A stretch of 64,000 nucleotides of DNA. It comes from Hyalella azteca. Lineage: Eukaryota; Arthropoda; Malacostraca; Amphipoda; Hyalellidae. The stretch covers positions 677,339-741,338 of the forward strand of contig NW_025941620.1 of NCBI RefSeq assembly GCF_000764305.2, in the 5' to 3' direction. Shown one piece after another: positions 25,301-33,188 of this stretch. The notes under the pieces are model-generated. The model ran no database searches, was not told where the DNA came from, and was given only the letters and a program-made list of their open reading frames with translations. The first letter of the stretch is position 1. Each line of letters starts with the position of its first letter. A program made the position numbers and the translations under genes.

Positions 25301-27522
25301 AGAGGAGGGCAAGGGTAGAACGGAGCTCATCGCTGCTGTTGGCCTCCTGGGGACTTGAGGGGAATTTCCAGGCGTGGGGAGGAATGAATTTCCCCTTGAG
25401 GGGGAGCTGGCGCCCCTGGGTGACAGCGACGACCCCCAGGCACAGCCCCCAGAGGGCGTTACGCACGTCGACGTCATCAGTGACGTCACTTACGCACCTG
25501 TAACGCAAACGTTTCGCTAAAATAATCACTCGTTATTATATCATTAAGTCATTAAATATCATTATAAACAATTCCCCAACCATATATATACCACAAACAT
25601 ATTTGTTTTTTTTTTCACATTACCGTTTCAGTAATTTAATTATGATATTAAAAACGAAATAAATGAGAAGTTTTCCATAGATTAATTTCTCTAACACACA
25701 ATATCTATTTCTCTCGTTTAAATGATTGCAGGAAAATGGTTAATATGTAATAATATTTACTTATTATTTAATAAAAGTATTTATGAGATATTTGATGAAA
25801 GTGATTCATTAAACGTAAAAAAAGGTATTTAAAAAAACACGAGGAAAATATCTGTGTGGGCCGCAGCCTCCTATAATACTAAGAACATTCTAAAATAAAC
25901 GGCTAATATAATAATATTAGCCGCTAAAAACAATACATGAATTCATAATGATACATTTAGATAAATAATAGAAAGCGACTTAAATAGTTTATTATTTCTC
26001 CATGAGACTCAGCAGAAGCAGACCTGTAGAAGACCTCAGGCGAGGAGAAGGGAGAGGGACGGAGAGCGTGCAGAGCACTCAGAGCCTGGAAACTCTGCAC
26101 GGCCTCACCCACGAGACGGGGATCTGGGGGTGAGGGGGAGACGGGGATGAGGGGGAGAAGGGGATGAGGGGGGAGAAGGGGATCTGGTACGTCAGGGTGC
26201 AGGGGACTGGGATCGGTATATCTGATCTGATAATATTTATTTCATGAAAAATTACTCTCTCAATGGAATATTTGAGAATATTATTTTAATTCAATATTTT
26301 AATTGATTAAACAATAAACATTGTGATGCTGCACTAACCTGCTGAACGTAAGAGCCGTGCAGCGTGTGCTGCAGGGCACAGCAGCAGCACTGCAGCACTA
26401 GCCTCCTGCTGCAGTGCAGCACTGACGCACTGCATGCTGCAGCCCACCACAGCAACGTCAGTATGCAGCAGCATGTCTGCATACAAATAAATCATTCAAA
26501 AAATATAACTCAGTATTCACTGCAGTGAGTGACAGAGAGCGCATTTTCTCGTCAACGAAAATGTGAAGTCACGGACGGACAGACAGACGGAAAGACAGAC
26601 GGACAGACGGACGGACAGACGGACATGGCGAGAACAATAGTGAATTTTTTCATAAATGAGAAAATGCGCAAAAATGAATTAATAATAATGACAATGACGA
26701 TGGAGCTGGACTCCGAAACGTTTTCTCTTATAAGAAATTGTTGAACTTTTTGGCTATTTTTTTTTTACTTTTAAATTCCTGGTAAATTTGCGACCTAAGC
26801 AGCCAAGTGATTTTAATAATAATAATAATTTTTCACCCAAAATCATGAGGTTACAAGCTAAAAATTGAAATAAATGAAAAAAATATTATCTAAAGCCGCA
26901 CTATATGGACAAAAAATTAAAATTTCTACTAATTGAAATTAAAAACGAAAAGTTTTAATGGAAAACCTTCAATTCAGAGGTTTTGCTGATTCTAATTGAA
27001 AGAAGAAATGCTAATAGTTGAGTTAAAGGACAGAAATAAGGACAAAATTACTAACCTGTCAAAAAGACTAAAGTCTCGAAATGTAAGTTTTGTATACAAG
27101 CAACAAAATAAAGAATTTACAGATGCGATATTAAAAAAATATTATTCGCAATAGTTATACATAACGAATGTGTAATGAACATAAGATTAGTATAATAATG
27201 ACATAGGCGCAAATATACTATACTATATAAGTTAGCCGGCAGGTTCAAAAGAAGAAAAAATTTCATATACATCGGACCTGCAGTGACACCATAACAAAAC
27301 GATATAATTCTAAGGTGAATATTACAATGATAGCTTATTACTTCTGAACGCTCACCATCTCGCACAGCGAACTTTTCACCAGCTGCATCACTAGTCTCAC
27401 TAGCACTGGGAGCAGCACTAGCATCAGCACCACGGCCGGCACCAGCAGTAACACTAACATCACTAGTTACACTAGCATCAAAGCTAGCACTAGCTTCATC
27501 TTCAGGCATAATGATAGCGTAT
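13182..27522 (-). CDS. Flavin amine oxidase (polyamine oxidase-like), modules B and C
   Basis: Minus-strand exons from 27522 to the stop at 13182-13184 read in phase through 16 exons, about 755 codons. The last nine exons form a full polyamine oxidase-like domain of about 470 residues: FAD-binding VAVVGAGAAALGA, EGSGRVGGRVHS, LGAQWIHG, SQVSSRHWG, VTPSIGVLQ, the GFGTLNK segment that holds the FAD-proximal lysine of this family, YREPWW, LTGWVSG, WSSNPLVRGSYA and VAGEANSERHFSTVHGA. Such enzymes oxidise spermine or spermidine, or their acetyl forms, releasing hydrogen peroxide. The final motif has GEAN where the family has GEAT. The C-terminus RAL is not a standard peroxisomal signal. Ahead of it are an Asp/Ser/Ala linker and a degenerate oxidase-like stretch. 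The region may be a separate gene starting MPEDEASAS at 27509 or the continuation of the upstream module A; phases allow both. Confidence 0.75.
13312..13770. repeat. 35-bp minisatellite in the last intron of module C
   Basis: About thirteen copies of a G-rich unit (gtagtagtggtagaggtggg...). It begins within about ten bases of the acceptor. The Pro/Thr-rich minus-strand open frames here are a product of the repeat, not genes. Confidence 0.85.
14087..14275. mobile_element. Short retroposon with 11-bp target duplication
   Basis: Flanked by ATCGAGAAACT at 14076-14086 and 14276-14286. The body begins agttagttagtttagtggcc and ends in a GC-richer tail (tccccactgaagggg). A related copy lies at 44114-44250 and a tail fragment at 16388-16462. 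Confidence 0.8.
14416..14545 (-). CDS. Module C exon 8
   Basis: Acceptor TATCCCCACAG, donor GTGCGT. Codes SQWSSNPLVRGSYAHPSVEF to LPDGGH; W..NP..RGSY is a family signature. It joins exon 9 at phase 0, the same intron position as in module A. Confidence 0.87.
14531..14880. repeat. Array derived from the module C exon 8 acceptor
   Basis: Four to five copies, unit about 70 bp, of ctgctccactgcgacctgt followed by a gatatagtagctttactgc stretch; on the minus strand each copy reads CCACAGGTCGCAGTGGAG, which is the acceptor and first codons of exon 8. Confidence 0.8.
15360..15490. repeat. AT-rich aatattaat simple repeat
   Basis: Almost entirely A/T with recurring aatattaat and ttattaata words, just downstream of module C exon 7. 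Confidence 0.7.
15515..15702 (-). CDS. Module C exon 7
   Basis: Acceptor TTATGTCAG, donor GTGGGT. Codes WEEHVTGFDMTHGAAP, RLTGWVSGAGAVAMERSS and CTRILRTFLRRP; the LxGWVxGxxAxxME pattern is typical of polyamine oxidases. Its module A counterpart was not found. Confidence 0.87.
15946..16014 (-). mobile_element. SINE 3'-end fragment
   Basis: On the minus strand it reads aagaatcggcaacaggcc..., close to the 3' part of the tRNA-derived SINE at 28872 and 39466. Confidence 0.55.
16098..16198. other. Assembly gap (101 N)
   Basis: Lies in the intron between module C exons 6 and 7 and abuts a tandem array, which probably caused the gap. Confidence 0.99.
16199..16325. repeat. 35-bp tandem repeat at the gap edge
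   Basis: Nearly four copies of aggaatcctacctacataataacttaatgta; the true copy number is unknown because the array runs into the N stretch. Confidence 0.85.
16388..16462. mobile_element. Fragment of the 14087-type retroposon
   Basis: Shares caatccccctaggagcgcg through the following 60 bases with 14200-14275, without the 5' part. Confidence 0.7.
16501..16638 (-). CDS. Module C exon 6 (lysine/PWW)
   Basis: Forty-six codons, phase 0 both ends, donor GTTGGT. Codes AIHSMGFGTLNKIILEYREP, WWQMYNG...; the lysine of LNKI is the residue that in this family binds the water near flavin N5. Confidence 0.87.
16910..17030. repeat. Three copies of the module C exon 5 donor
   Basis: The string cctcttacctgacgcag occurs twice upstream of the real border (tcttacctgatgcag at 17016), each giving a minus-strand CTGCGTCAGGTAAGA donor. 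Confidence 0.8.
17022..17130 (-). CDS. Module C exon 5
   Basis: Acceptor TTCGTGCAG, donor GTAAGA. Codes DGSVVGADTVLVTPSIGVLQ and then SPNLFQPPLPQPLHQ, the DG....AD.V..T..IGVL block of amine oxidases. Confidence 0.88.
17192..17215. other. 24-bp perfect palindrome
   Basis: taataatgtata followed by its exact complement, with no loop. Confidence 0.9.
17952..18010 (-). mobile_element. SINE 3'-end fragment
   Basis: Second copy of the fragment at 15946-16014 (gaatagaaagtgccggcactg...), 2 kb away. Confidence 0.55.
18340..18842. repeat. Array grown from the module C exon 4 donor
   Basis: About twenty short units of the cacacgccacacacccgaaa type; the minus-strand unit (GTTTCAGGTGTGTGACG) mirrors the real border GCTCAGGTGGGTGACG. 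In addition a block of about 66 bp of exon plus donor is duplicated at 18658-18725. Confidence 0.8.
18791..18970 (-). CDS. Module C exon 4
   Basis: Acceptor GGTTCACAG, donor GTGGGT. Codes WYLADNACDNLSQVSSRHWG, YEFCPGEYNINPRYGM and ATAEVWLQTRVL. The first aspartate/asparagine-rich helix and SQVS..HW are family features. Confidence 0.88.
19212..19933. repeat. 19-bp array, nearly 40 copies of the exon 3 donor
   Basis: Unit gacccacttgatgacccag. On the minus strand each unit reads CATCAAGTGGG, which is the last codons of exon 3 and its GTGGGT donor. Copies differ at a few positions (gacgacc, gatgatc). Confidence 0.9.
19934..20174 (-). CDS. Module C exon 3
   Basis: Acceptor TTCATTTCAG. Codes HFFTSDGEELDPEIVNKVWN to YEAMYHWCI plus two bases. 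The donor GTGGGT is the only one that avoids a stop at the junction and gives IKWYLADN. The donor sequence is the repeat unit of the adjoining 19-bp array. Confidence 0.85.
20475..20640. repeat. 22-bp array, eight copies
   Basis: Unit catcagctggcccaactgag within the intron between module C exons 2 and 3. Confidence 0.85.
20785..21045. repeat. Array grown from the module C exon 2 donor
   Basis: About nine units around ggacgtacccaaccgtccat; minus strand GGTTGGGTACGTCC matches the real GGGCTCGGTACGTCC border. Confidence 0.82.
21040..21213 (-). CDS. Module C exon 2
   Basis: Acceptor GCGCGTAG, donor GTACGT. Codes SGRVGGRVHSIYPDLRPDAP, VELGAQWIHGQRGN and HVSRVYSKDGL; RxGGRxHS and LGAQWIHG are diagnostic of polyamine oxidases. 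Confidence 0.9.
21781..21911 (-). CDS. Module C exon 1 (FAD Rossmann motif)
   Basis: Codes VLRPLPPRPTSTRS followed by VAVVGAGAAALGATIALNAA and DILIIE. GxGxxxLG with hydrophobic flanks is the dinucleotide-binding fold. Donor GTGAGA, phase 1, giving EG SGRVGGR across the intron. Confidence 0.9.
21925..22260. repeat. Trinucleotide-rich array (cac/cat) next to module C exon 1
   Basis: Units of about 40 bases, catcatcacattactgcacaccacaaccaccac, eight or nine copies. Long His-rich frames on the plus strand are products of the repeat. Confidence 0.85.
22871..22914 (-). CDS. Possible 14-codon bridging exon
   Basis: Acceptor TTTCTACAG, donor GTGAAG; codes ASVTVLDGNNTPTS plus two bases. It is the only piece found that converts the phase 0 end at 23570 to the phase 2 needed at 21911, but it is short. 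Confidence 0.4.
22925..23300. repeat. 24-bp array, ctcacaatttctcattacttccta
   Basis: Roughly fifteen copies immediately 5' of the possible 14-codon exon. Confidence 0.85.
23325..23572. repeat. 21-bp array carrying the 23570 donor
   Basis: About twelve copies of tgcacgtgtactcataatatt; the minus-strand GAGTACACGTG is the +3 to +13 part of the real donor GTGAGTACACGTG. Confidence 0.85.
23570..23655 (-). CDS. Module B exon: YARQLLLDQL
   Basis: Acceptor ATATTTCGCAG, donor GTGAGT. Codes GVTQKLYARQLLLDQLALMC and VPAAAVLD. With the previous exon it resembles the DG...AD.V..T.PL..L block of amine oxidases, weakly. Confidence 0.5.
24125..24240. repeat. 35-bp triplication of the 24208 donor
   Basis: Three copies of ggtgcatggtgatgcagtgc plus accacaactcactgc; each gives CACCGCAGTGAGT on the minus strand, which is the exon border. 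Confidence 0.85.
24208..24319 (-). CDS. Module B exon: GLIVRDAPVSAISLH
   Basis: Acceptor GCCAACAG, donor GTGAGT at 24207. Codes AKLGNGLIVRDAPVSAISLH to HCITLHR. An internal GTGAGC after DAP is an alternative donor but would not keep phase with the next exon. The pattern fits the strand region between the substrate and FAD parts of an amine oxidase. Confidence 0.5.
24340..24695. repeat. 28-bp AT-rich array
   Basis: About thirteen copies of ttgacaaacattagttttttat, in the intron 5' of the 24208-24319 exon. Confidence 0.85.
25015..25290. repeat. 55-bp array at the end of the 25287 exon
   Basis: Five to six copies of taagttctgaccgtaagttt plus atcaaggaccgagaagaataaataact. The last copy overlaps the exon end, so each unit carries a candidate GTCCTT or GTCAGA donor. 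Confidence 0.85.
25287..25497 (-). CDS. Module B exon: VSDVTDDVDVRNALWGLCLG
   Basis: Acceptor TTTGCGTTACAG; 70 codons from CVSDVTDDVDVRNALWGLCL to LALLYLYFS. The donor is uncertain: GTCCTT at 25286 or GTCAGA at 25268, both phase 0. Family unknown on its own. Confidence 0.5.
26024..26123 (-). CDS. Module B exon: PRLVGEAVQSFQALSALHAL
   Basis: Acceptor CCTCACCCCCAG, donor GTCTGC (weak). Thirty-two codons; phases match both neighbours. Helical composition, no recognisable motif. Confidence 0.45.
26120..26195. repeat. G-rich repeats at the 26123 acceptor
   Basis: ggggatgagggggagaag-type units; gatctgg, the acceptor and first exon base pairs, appears again at 26180. Confidence 0.7.
26339..26476 (-). 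CDS. Module B exon: degenerate Rossmann-like start
   Basis: Acceptor TTTGTATGCAG, donor GTTAGT. Codes MLLHTDVAVVGCSMQCVSAA, then VLLLCPAAHAARLL. The strand-turn-helix-strand order resembles the amine oxidase FAD start, but the second and third glycines of GxGxxG are lost (GCSMQC), so nucleotide binding is doubtful. Confidence 0.5.
26490..26740 (-). mobile_element. Snap-back repeat with internal ccgtctgt microsatellite, copy 1
   Basis: Minus-strand copy of the family also found at 29330 and 56263: a gcgcattttctcattt end, an expandable GTCCGTCTGT run, then the inverted gagaaaatgcgc end. A motif tggagctggactccgaaacg lies at its outer edge (26701-26720). Confidence 0.7.
27356..27522 (-). CDS. 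Linker or N-terminal exon, Asp/Ser/Ala-rich
   Basis: Acceptor TAGTTCCCACAG at its 5' side, donor GTGAGC. Codes YAIIMPEDEASASFDASVTS to EKFAVRD. The methionine at 27509 could start a separate gene. The upstream exon ends in phase 2 at 33193 and would join here in frame. Confidence 0.5.
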
Positions 27523-28074
27523 CTGTGGGAACTAACAGCACACCAGATGAAACAAAAAAAAGTGATTATTAATGATATAGAGCTAAATATCAGACTAAAA
27601 ATACAACTGAATACTTGAATAACATGCGTTTTACATAGAATTAAATATCATGTAACTTCTACTTTCAACTTGAAGAAGATGAAATCTTATGCGGCATTTA
27701 TTTTTTTATGGAATAAAAAATATTTAACTTCTACTTCCAACTAAAATGTAATGAAATTTTGCACGACACTAAATTCTTATGCACGAGCCCATGAATAAAT
27801 TTTATAGGTATTGAATTTTGGACATGAAGGTAATTAAATTTTTTTATTTACAAAAGCTCTTATGTGTTAATATTGTATTTATTTTTACGACTAATATAGA
27901 AAAAGATCACGAAGTAAATGAATGATCATAACGATGCAGGTAAAATTACACAAGTAATCTATTTAATACTTATTGTGTGTTTAATTAACACGATGATTCC
28001 TTTCAAAAAATTGATCACTTATTTATACTTGAACAGAACGAAACTAATGCAACACAGGCCGCTTATTATCAACC

Positions 28075-28655
28075 AAGACATGCACGGCGTCTTATCTAAT
28101 TCAAGATAAGCCATTACTGTCAACCAAGACATGCACTGCGTCTTATCTAATTCGAGATAAGCCATTACTGTCAACCAAGACATGCACTGCTTCTTATCTA
28201 ATTCAAGATAAGCCATTACTATCAACCAAGACATGCACTGCGTCTTATCTTATTCAAGATAAGCCATTACTGTCAACCAAGACATGCACGGCGTCTTATC
28301 TAATTTAAAATAAGCCATTAAAGTCAACCAAGACATGCACTGTGTCTTATCTTATTCAAGATAAGCCATTTCTGTCAACCAAGACATACACTGTGTCTTA
28401 TCTTATTCAAGATAAGCCATTTCTGTCAACCAAGACATGCACTGTGTCTTATCTTATTCAAGATAAGCCATTTCTGTCAACCAAGACATGCACTGGGTCT
28501 TATCTAATTCGAGATAAGTCATGACCGTCAACCAAGACATGCACTGCGTCTTATCTTATTCAAGATAAGCCATTACTGTCAACCAAGACATGCACTGGGT
28601 CTTATCCAAGATAAGCCATTTCTGTCAACCAAGACATGCACTGCGTCTTGGTTGG
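28075..28655. repeat. 52-bp array with an inverted repeat inside each unit
   Basis: About eleven copies of ccattactgtcaaccaagac plus atgcactgcgtcttatctaattcaagataag. In each unit cttatct and agataag can form a small hairpin. Confidence 0.9.
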
Positions 28656-28871
28656 CAGTACTGCACATCACTGATAAGCTACGCGGTGCCCAATCTATTC
28701 GGTACTTGCATTAAATGCCTTTTTATATCATTGCACGTTTCACAATTTGTATTTATCTTTCCAGCAGCTACTTTAATTTTTGAAGACCAGGCTTTCTTTC
28801 TGTTGATCCGCTAAACAAACAAATAAAATATTTCTCGTTGCTTTGCAGATATGATCTTCAAAACGTGTTGA

Positions 28872-29122
28872 TGGCAGGGTGGCCCAGTGGTTACAGTTCA
28901 GAGTACCAAGATTGGCGCAGAGAGGCGCGGGTTCGATCCCAGCTCTGTGCGCCAGTTTCTGGTCAGAATCGGCAAGGAGGCCGGGCGGTTAAGCACGTTA
29001 GAATTTGAATCAGTAAGTTGCGAGTTCGAGACCGCAAAATGCTGTGAATGTTCTGCGATGTTTAGACTCGGCGACAGGCCTACGGCCTAATAAACGCTGA
29101 AACCGCTATTATTACTATTATG
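28872..29122 (+). mobile_element. tRNA-derived SINE, copy 1
   Basis: A box-like tggcccagtggtta and B box ggttcgatccc are spaced as in a tRNA gene. A second tRNA-like half follows (ccgggcggttaagcac, gagttcgagacc), then a 3' body ending in an ATT-rich tail. Dimeric structure is inferred. Confidence 0.8.
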
Positions 29123-29324
29123 AGTATTGTGGATGCATGCATCAAATCAGATTTTGAGGAGATGAGTGCAATGCATGTGAAACTTTGTTGGTTTCACAAT
29201 TCATTTGCCATTCTCTTTACATTTTCCAGTTCCAGCTATTCGTTAGATGGCGCTAAATGAACTCAAGCCATCATCACTAAAGAGCCATCATCCTTGCTCT
29301 TTTATTTTCACGAGGTTGATGGCC

Positions 29325-29490
29325 GCGATAATAGCTCTTTTTAGCGCATTTTCTCATTTATGGAAAAAATTCACTATTGTGCTCGCCATGTCCGTCTGTC
29401 TGTCCGTGACCTCAAGTTTTCGTCGACGAGAAATGCGCTTTCTGTCAAACACTGCAGTGAGTACTGAGTTATATTTTTTCAGCATTGCTG
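29325..29490 (+). mobile_element. Snap-back repeat with ccgtctgt microsatellite, copy 2
   Basis: Begins agcgcattttctcatttatgg and has the inverted gagaaatgcgct at 29430; followed by the family tail actgcagtgagtactgagtt. Confidence 0.75.
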
Positions 29491-29654
29491 GTTCTCTAAT
29501 ATTATTGTCATTATGTCAGTATAAGACTCTTCAATTTTATAATATTTCTATTTCAGCGCATTAGTTTTTCTTAGGGCCCCATTGATCGCTGCCTCCTAAC
29601 ACCTTCCCTCATCACCGCAACCCTCGCGTCGCCTGCGACACTGCAGCGCTATAC

Positions 29655-29800
29655 AGTACTGTATTGTACTGTACGACTGTACAGTGCTATACTGTACTGT
29701 ACGACTGTACAGTGCTATCCTGTACTGTACGACTGTACAGTGCTATCCTGTACTGTACGACTGTACAGTGCTATCCTGTACTATACGACTGTACAGTGCT
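29655..29800. repeat. 28-bp array, gtactgtacgactgtacagtgctatcct
   Basis: Five copies, rich in self-complementary gtac and tgtaca words. Confidence 0.85.
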
Positions 29801-29804
29801 GTAG

Positions 29805-29885
29805 TGCATCATTGATGCGCTGTTGATGAAGACTGTACAGTGGTACGGTCTTCATCAACAGCGCATCCAACGCATCAATGATACG
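29805..29885. other. Long hairpin
   Basis: gatgcgctgttgatgaagac (29814-29833) pairs exactly with 29848-29867; flanking catcattg and caatgat extend it with interruptions. Confidence 0.85.
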
Positions 29886-31079
29886 CTCTTTGGCAGGGCT
29901 AAACTGGGAAATCTGACCCACTTGAGGGCAAAAGTGCATCGCTATTAGGACCAGGTTCTCTGCATGTCTCTGACTGTACTGTAATATTAAGACGAGCTGG
30001 AACGAGTTCGCAGCAGCAGGGGTTGGTTGTGTGAACTGTTTTCTTAAAAAAATTGGTTAAATAACCGTTTGAATGAAAAAGTTCACGTTAAAAACTCCCA
30101 CAAGTTTTGACGGAAACAAAATGTATATACATATCATACTCACCATGATACATTGATTTCATCACAATCCCACACCCACACAAGCTCATGCCTTAATACT
30201 GACCCCATTTCATGCCATTATTCTGACTCCAAATCACGACATAATTCTGCCCACGACACTGAGATGGCATTTAAAGAGCAAATACAAGACAATATTATGT
30301 TTCAAAATATATTTCGTGCAAACATGTCGACTAAATCATTGCAATCTGTTACAGCCGATACAAACGATCTGGATGACTATAATAAAATAACACGTCTTTC
30401 GGACAACACTAAGATTACTAATCTCGATATGGACTCCGTTAAAACATGCAATAGATTCCCGTCAACTATTAAGGATCTTCGAGTCATCCTGTAGGATAAT
30501 TCTCGTCCTTTGAGTTAAGTTACTAGTAGGAAAGTTTTCTCGTCCTTTATGTTAAGTTAGTAGGAAAGTTAAGTAGCGGAAAGTATTCGGTAGGAAAGTT
30601 AATATTTCTAACACATAGAAGGCACTTATGGCATGTGGACGTTAGAGATTCAGATTCATTATGGAGGTTAACTTCTAGAGATTCAAAGCAAATTCATTGT
30701 AGAGCAAAGAAATACTAAAGAAATATTTCATTTCTCCTGGTCCAGGCTGATAGAATAAATGCAAACATCAATGAAAATAAAGCAGAAACTTTGTCCATCC
30801 GCTTTCCGTTGTCAAATTAAAAGTTGAAATACGTCATATAAATCTATTGTAAACTTGAGAACCAATAAAAAAAATCTGATTGAAGCCGTCCTGAGATGTG
30901 TTTTGCAGGGAACGCTGCACATGATTGTGTTATTAGCTTTAACATTTCAGGAAAAAACGTGTGCCTAACGCTCAGATTACATCAAAATGTGCAACTTAAA
31001 CTTCAGCATGAATGCATTTATCAAGAATGAATACATGTACTAACACACCCGGTTAATCATATTCAGTGTTGAAAAATTC

Positions 31080-31265
31080 TTCAAACTCGCGTTATTTGTG
31101 ACGCTGAACAAACTGATAGAGAAGGATTTACTTAATCCATGTTGAGAAAACTCTTCAAACTCACATTATTTGAGATTGTGAATACACTGACAAAGACGGA
31201 TTTACTTAATCCATGTTGAGTAAACTCTTCAAACTCACATTATTTGAGATAGTGAATTAACTGAC
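31080..31265. repeat. 64-bp array, three copies
   Basis: Unit contains tccatgttgagtaaactctt and caaactcacattatttgagat; copies diverge slightly. Confidence 0.8.
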
Positions 31266-33188
31266 AAAGACGGATTCACCTAAGCTGTGAGGAGCGTAAG
31301 ACAGCAACGAAATGCAAATTCCTGACAAAGCTCCTAAGCTAGCAATGCCCTCGAACATCCAGAAGTATAAAGTAGGATAAATTAAGAAAGTAACAGAGTA
31401 GTACAAAGTAAGAAAGTAAGTGTGTAAATAGGTGAGTAGAAGTGGACCGATCGACACGACGGCCTAGTGAGGAGTCATGCACAAAAATAATTCCAGGATG
31501 ACAGGATTCCTGGATCTGGAAATTCCAAAATAATTCCTGGATGACAGGAATGGGTCAATAAGTCAAGTAGAAACGGACAACATTGTCTTGATATTCAAGC
31601 ACGAAGCATCAATTCTTCATTAGGTAACCAATGCTGTCAATCTGAGTGCAACGACGTCAAAGAGTACGTAAATATAAGATAACAATAATAATTAATAAAA
31701 TAAATGATAAGAGATCCACAGTAATCTCCACGAGAATAAGTGAGATTTTTAATTCATCGAAGATAGAGCCAGTGCAATGCATGGAATGTTTGCAGCATTT
31801 ACCAATACTACAACTCTCGAGTCTATATTGAGTTTGTGCTTACGTTAGCAAACACAAAAAGATGGTAGATACAGGCACATGCTTTCTGGACAATTTTGAA
31901 ACAGTATTGGCTTCTACCAGTGATCAGTTGATATAATTTGCACTAGGATTAGAGGTTCAGCAAAGTCTTAAAAAAATGAAACGATTAGAGAGCAACGACG
32001 CGCAACACTTGAGCCAGCATGGCCAATTGTAATGCACGCGAAATGAACCGAAATCTGACAGCTTCGCAAGATGGTTCAGCGATGATAGATTCAAATATCT
32101 ACGGATTTGAAGATTATGTTTTTCTTTAAGAACTAAATAACAGTGTAAAACTTCACTATTAACGGACTTATTCATAAATTATGAAACTAAAAGCTGATAG
32201 ATTCGTATTTATAGTAAGTCTGCAGGAGAGTTTCTGTACAGAATATTGCTTCCAGAAGTCTGGATCAGTTCTTACATGTTACTGAGAACGGATTGTTACA
32301 ATAATATAAATGAGATATAGTAACGACATCACAATTGAAAATCGTCTACATAAAAAAACAAAGCCCAGAATAAGGACACCAATTAAATACAATCAATCAT
32401 CGATGTATTCAATATTTAATGACGATTATATTCATTTAAGATGGATTTAATCCCCGGATGGAAAAGAGAAGCCCTTCACAGAAAAGACGGCGTCCGTAAA
32501 AGCATGTCACTCAAAGCCACAAAGTAATAAAACACTTTCACATTTTTCGTTTAAGCAATCGAAACGAACGTTGTTCAATTAAAGTAGACCTAGTGATATA
32601 AAATCAAAGCTTAACGAATGAAAACCAATATTGTCGAATAAAATAATCGCAAAGTCCGCACTGAAATGGTTGCTCTGAATGCCGTTACTACCGATAACTC
32701 TAGAGACAAGATAAACAGCGGCCGCTCTAACACATTCAAATGTAACTTGAACAGTTTTAGGTGAAGCGTTCTGCAGATTATATCGTGTCAAAAGAAGTTG
32801 ATAAAGTTATTAGTTAAAGACGAAATGGCCATAGCATGTAGAATGAAATAGGGTTCGCCTTTTAAATGGAATACCGCCCAACGCAAAGGAACACAACTCG
32901 TGCACCACAAACCGGTTACACCTGCCACCACTACAGTCCCATCACAATGACAACCATCATCACCAACACTGGTCTACATTTGACTTCACCATAGTCACCA
33001 CTACTTGTCTATATTAGATAATCAACGTCACCACAAATAGTTGTCGAACTTTGACATCACCACAGCTGCTAAAGGCACGTAACAAACGGTTTCATGGGAC
33101 TTCAGATGATAAGATGGCTGATGATAGATGGCTGGGATAATGATGGATGACACCTCTATGGAAATACGATGACGTAGGAGGTGACGAC

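Larger units (their letters stand above)
27523..33188. other. Intron or intergenic spacer between modules A and B
   Basis: No exon recognised. It holds a 52-bp array, a tRNA-derived SINE, a snap-back repeat, a 29.7-kb hairpin and a 64-bp array. A 113-codon plus frame at 30153-30494 has no recognisable motif and I do not call it a gene. Confidence 0.5.

Noticed and set aside
28880..28960. Functional tRNA gene
   Set aside because: A and B boxes are present, but the flanks do not form an acceptor stem and the sequence continues into a SINE body with a second copy at 39466.
30153..30494. 113-codon plus frame as a gene
   Set aside because: No family motif, no neighbouring exon, and low-complexity start (SSQSHTHTSS); I keep it only as a note.
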